Positions 39,554-39,890 of a DNA stretch of 39,890 bases are shown here, one piece after another. Under the pieces are notes generated by a model. That model had not been told where the DNA came from and ran no database searches. It worked only from the letters and a program-made list of their open reading frames with translations. The number at the start of each line of letters is the position of its first letter. Position 1 is the first letter of the stretch. This stretch comes from Alcaligenaceae bacterium (lineage in GTDB: Bacteria > Pseudomonadota > Gammaproteobacteria > Burkholderiales > Burkholderiaceae_B): the NCBI GenBank assembly GCA_947380655.1, contig CANCRX010000023.1, forward strand, positions 1 through 39,890, read 5' to 3'. The translations under genes were made by a program, and so were the position numbers.

Positions 39554-39890
39554 GTACTGAGATCTTCAAAGCGGCCCAGGTGATGAATCTGGGCCGTTTG
39601 CTCACGCACACGGCTGCCCTCTATCCCGAGCACACCGCCTTGATACAAGGCGAGGACAAATGGACCTGGTCGCAGATCAACGCGCGGGTCAACGCGATGG
39701 CCAATGCCTTGCGCAAGCTGGGCGTGCGCAAAGGCGATCGCCTCCTGCTGCAATCGCGTAACAATATCCAGACGTTTGAAAGCGGCTGGGTCGCGTTCAA
39801 GCTCGGTTGCGTATGGGTCCCTACGAATTTCAGGCTCACGCCCCCCGAAGTCGCCTATCTGGGTGCCTCAAGCGGTGCGGTCGCCATGGT
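39550..39890 (+). CDS. AMP-dependent acyl-CoA synthetase/ligase, N-terminal part (cut by window end)
   Basis: I translated this from TTG 39550 (TTGA overlap with the thiolase stop); 113 codons stay open to the window end. It reads MNLGRLLTHTAALYPEHTALI, then GVRKGDRLLLQSRNN and GCVWVPTNFRLTPPEVAYL, the normal N-terminal opening of fatty-acyl-CoA ligases. The ATP-binding motifs lie beyond the window. An ATG at 39583 is an alternative start. It would activate the acid used by the SDR and thiolase-like proteins. Confidence 0.88.
   Translation, partial: MSTEIFKAAQVMNLGRLLTHTAALYPEHTALIQGEDKWTWSQINARVNAMANALRKLGVRKGDRLLLQSRNNIQTFESGWVAFKLGCVWVPTNFRLTPPEVAYLGASSGAVAM

Overview
The window reads as a chromosomal segment of a Gram-negative betaproteobacterium, most likely Burkholderiales with moderate GC. 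The reasons are an ABC-dependent capsule locus of the Burkholderia wcb type (iterative PKS, PLP-dependent oxoamine synthase, KpsS, alkaline-phosphatase-fold membrane enzyme, SDR), a dadA-alanine racemase pair, and the style of the housekeeping genes. No tRNA, rRNA, insertion sequence, integrase or CRISPR array was seen. GC was judged by eye, not computed.

Capsule region (1-20458). On the minus strand, a KpsM-type ABC permease (cut by the window start) and a KpsE-type co-polymerase form one export operon. An AT-rich intergenic stretch separates them from a plus-strand operon: a 2644-residue KS-AT-DH-(degenerate MT)-ER-KR-ACP polyketide synthase, a translationally coupled alpha-oxoamine synthase, and an outer-membrane polysaccharide export lipoprotein. 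A perfect 14-bp hairpin ends that operon. Next comes a short AT-rich patch of small membrane or coiled-coil genes (12734-13894). A tightly overlapping minus-strand operon follows: KpsS-like Kdo transferase, SDR, LtaS/sulfatase-fold membrane protein and a GNAT/FemAB-like protein. Upstream of it on the same strand are an RfaH/NusG-type elongation factor and a second GNAT/FemAB-like paralogue. The PKS, oxoamine synthase and SDR are the same enzyme trio that makes fumonisin-type sphingoid amines in fungi, so a sphingoid-like lipid made for the capsule is a reasonable inference.

Middle region (20542-27178). CopA-type copper ATPase; a DUF4258/DUF2283 toxin-antitoxin-like pair; a YdjA-like nitroreductase; a cold-shock protein with a long leader and two UUCG-loop terminators; the dadA-alanine racemase operon for D/L-alanine catabolism.

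Signalling region (27295-33862). STAS protein, HATPase anti-sigma-type kinase, DUF2127 membrane protein, a convergent TetR regulator, a CBS-like/coiled-coil/SpoIIE-type PP2C phosphatase, then a 979-residue protein. That last protein joins a type-1 periplasmic-binding domain, a beta-rich domain, extra membrane helices and an MscS channel. This looks like a ligand-sensing channel next to a complete partner-switching module, and it is the most unusual content of the window.

Right end (33946-39890). xth exonuclease III, a glyoxalase-like protein, a glutathione S-transferase, a convergent aldo/keto reductase, then an SDR-thiolase-acyl-CoA ligase operon whose last gene runs off the window. These overlap by 4 bases each and look like acyl-CoA metabolism.
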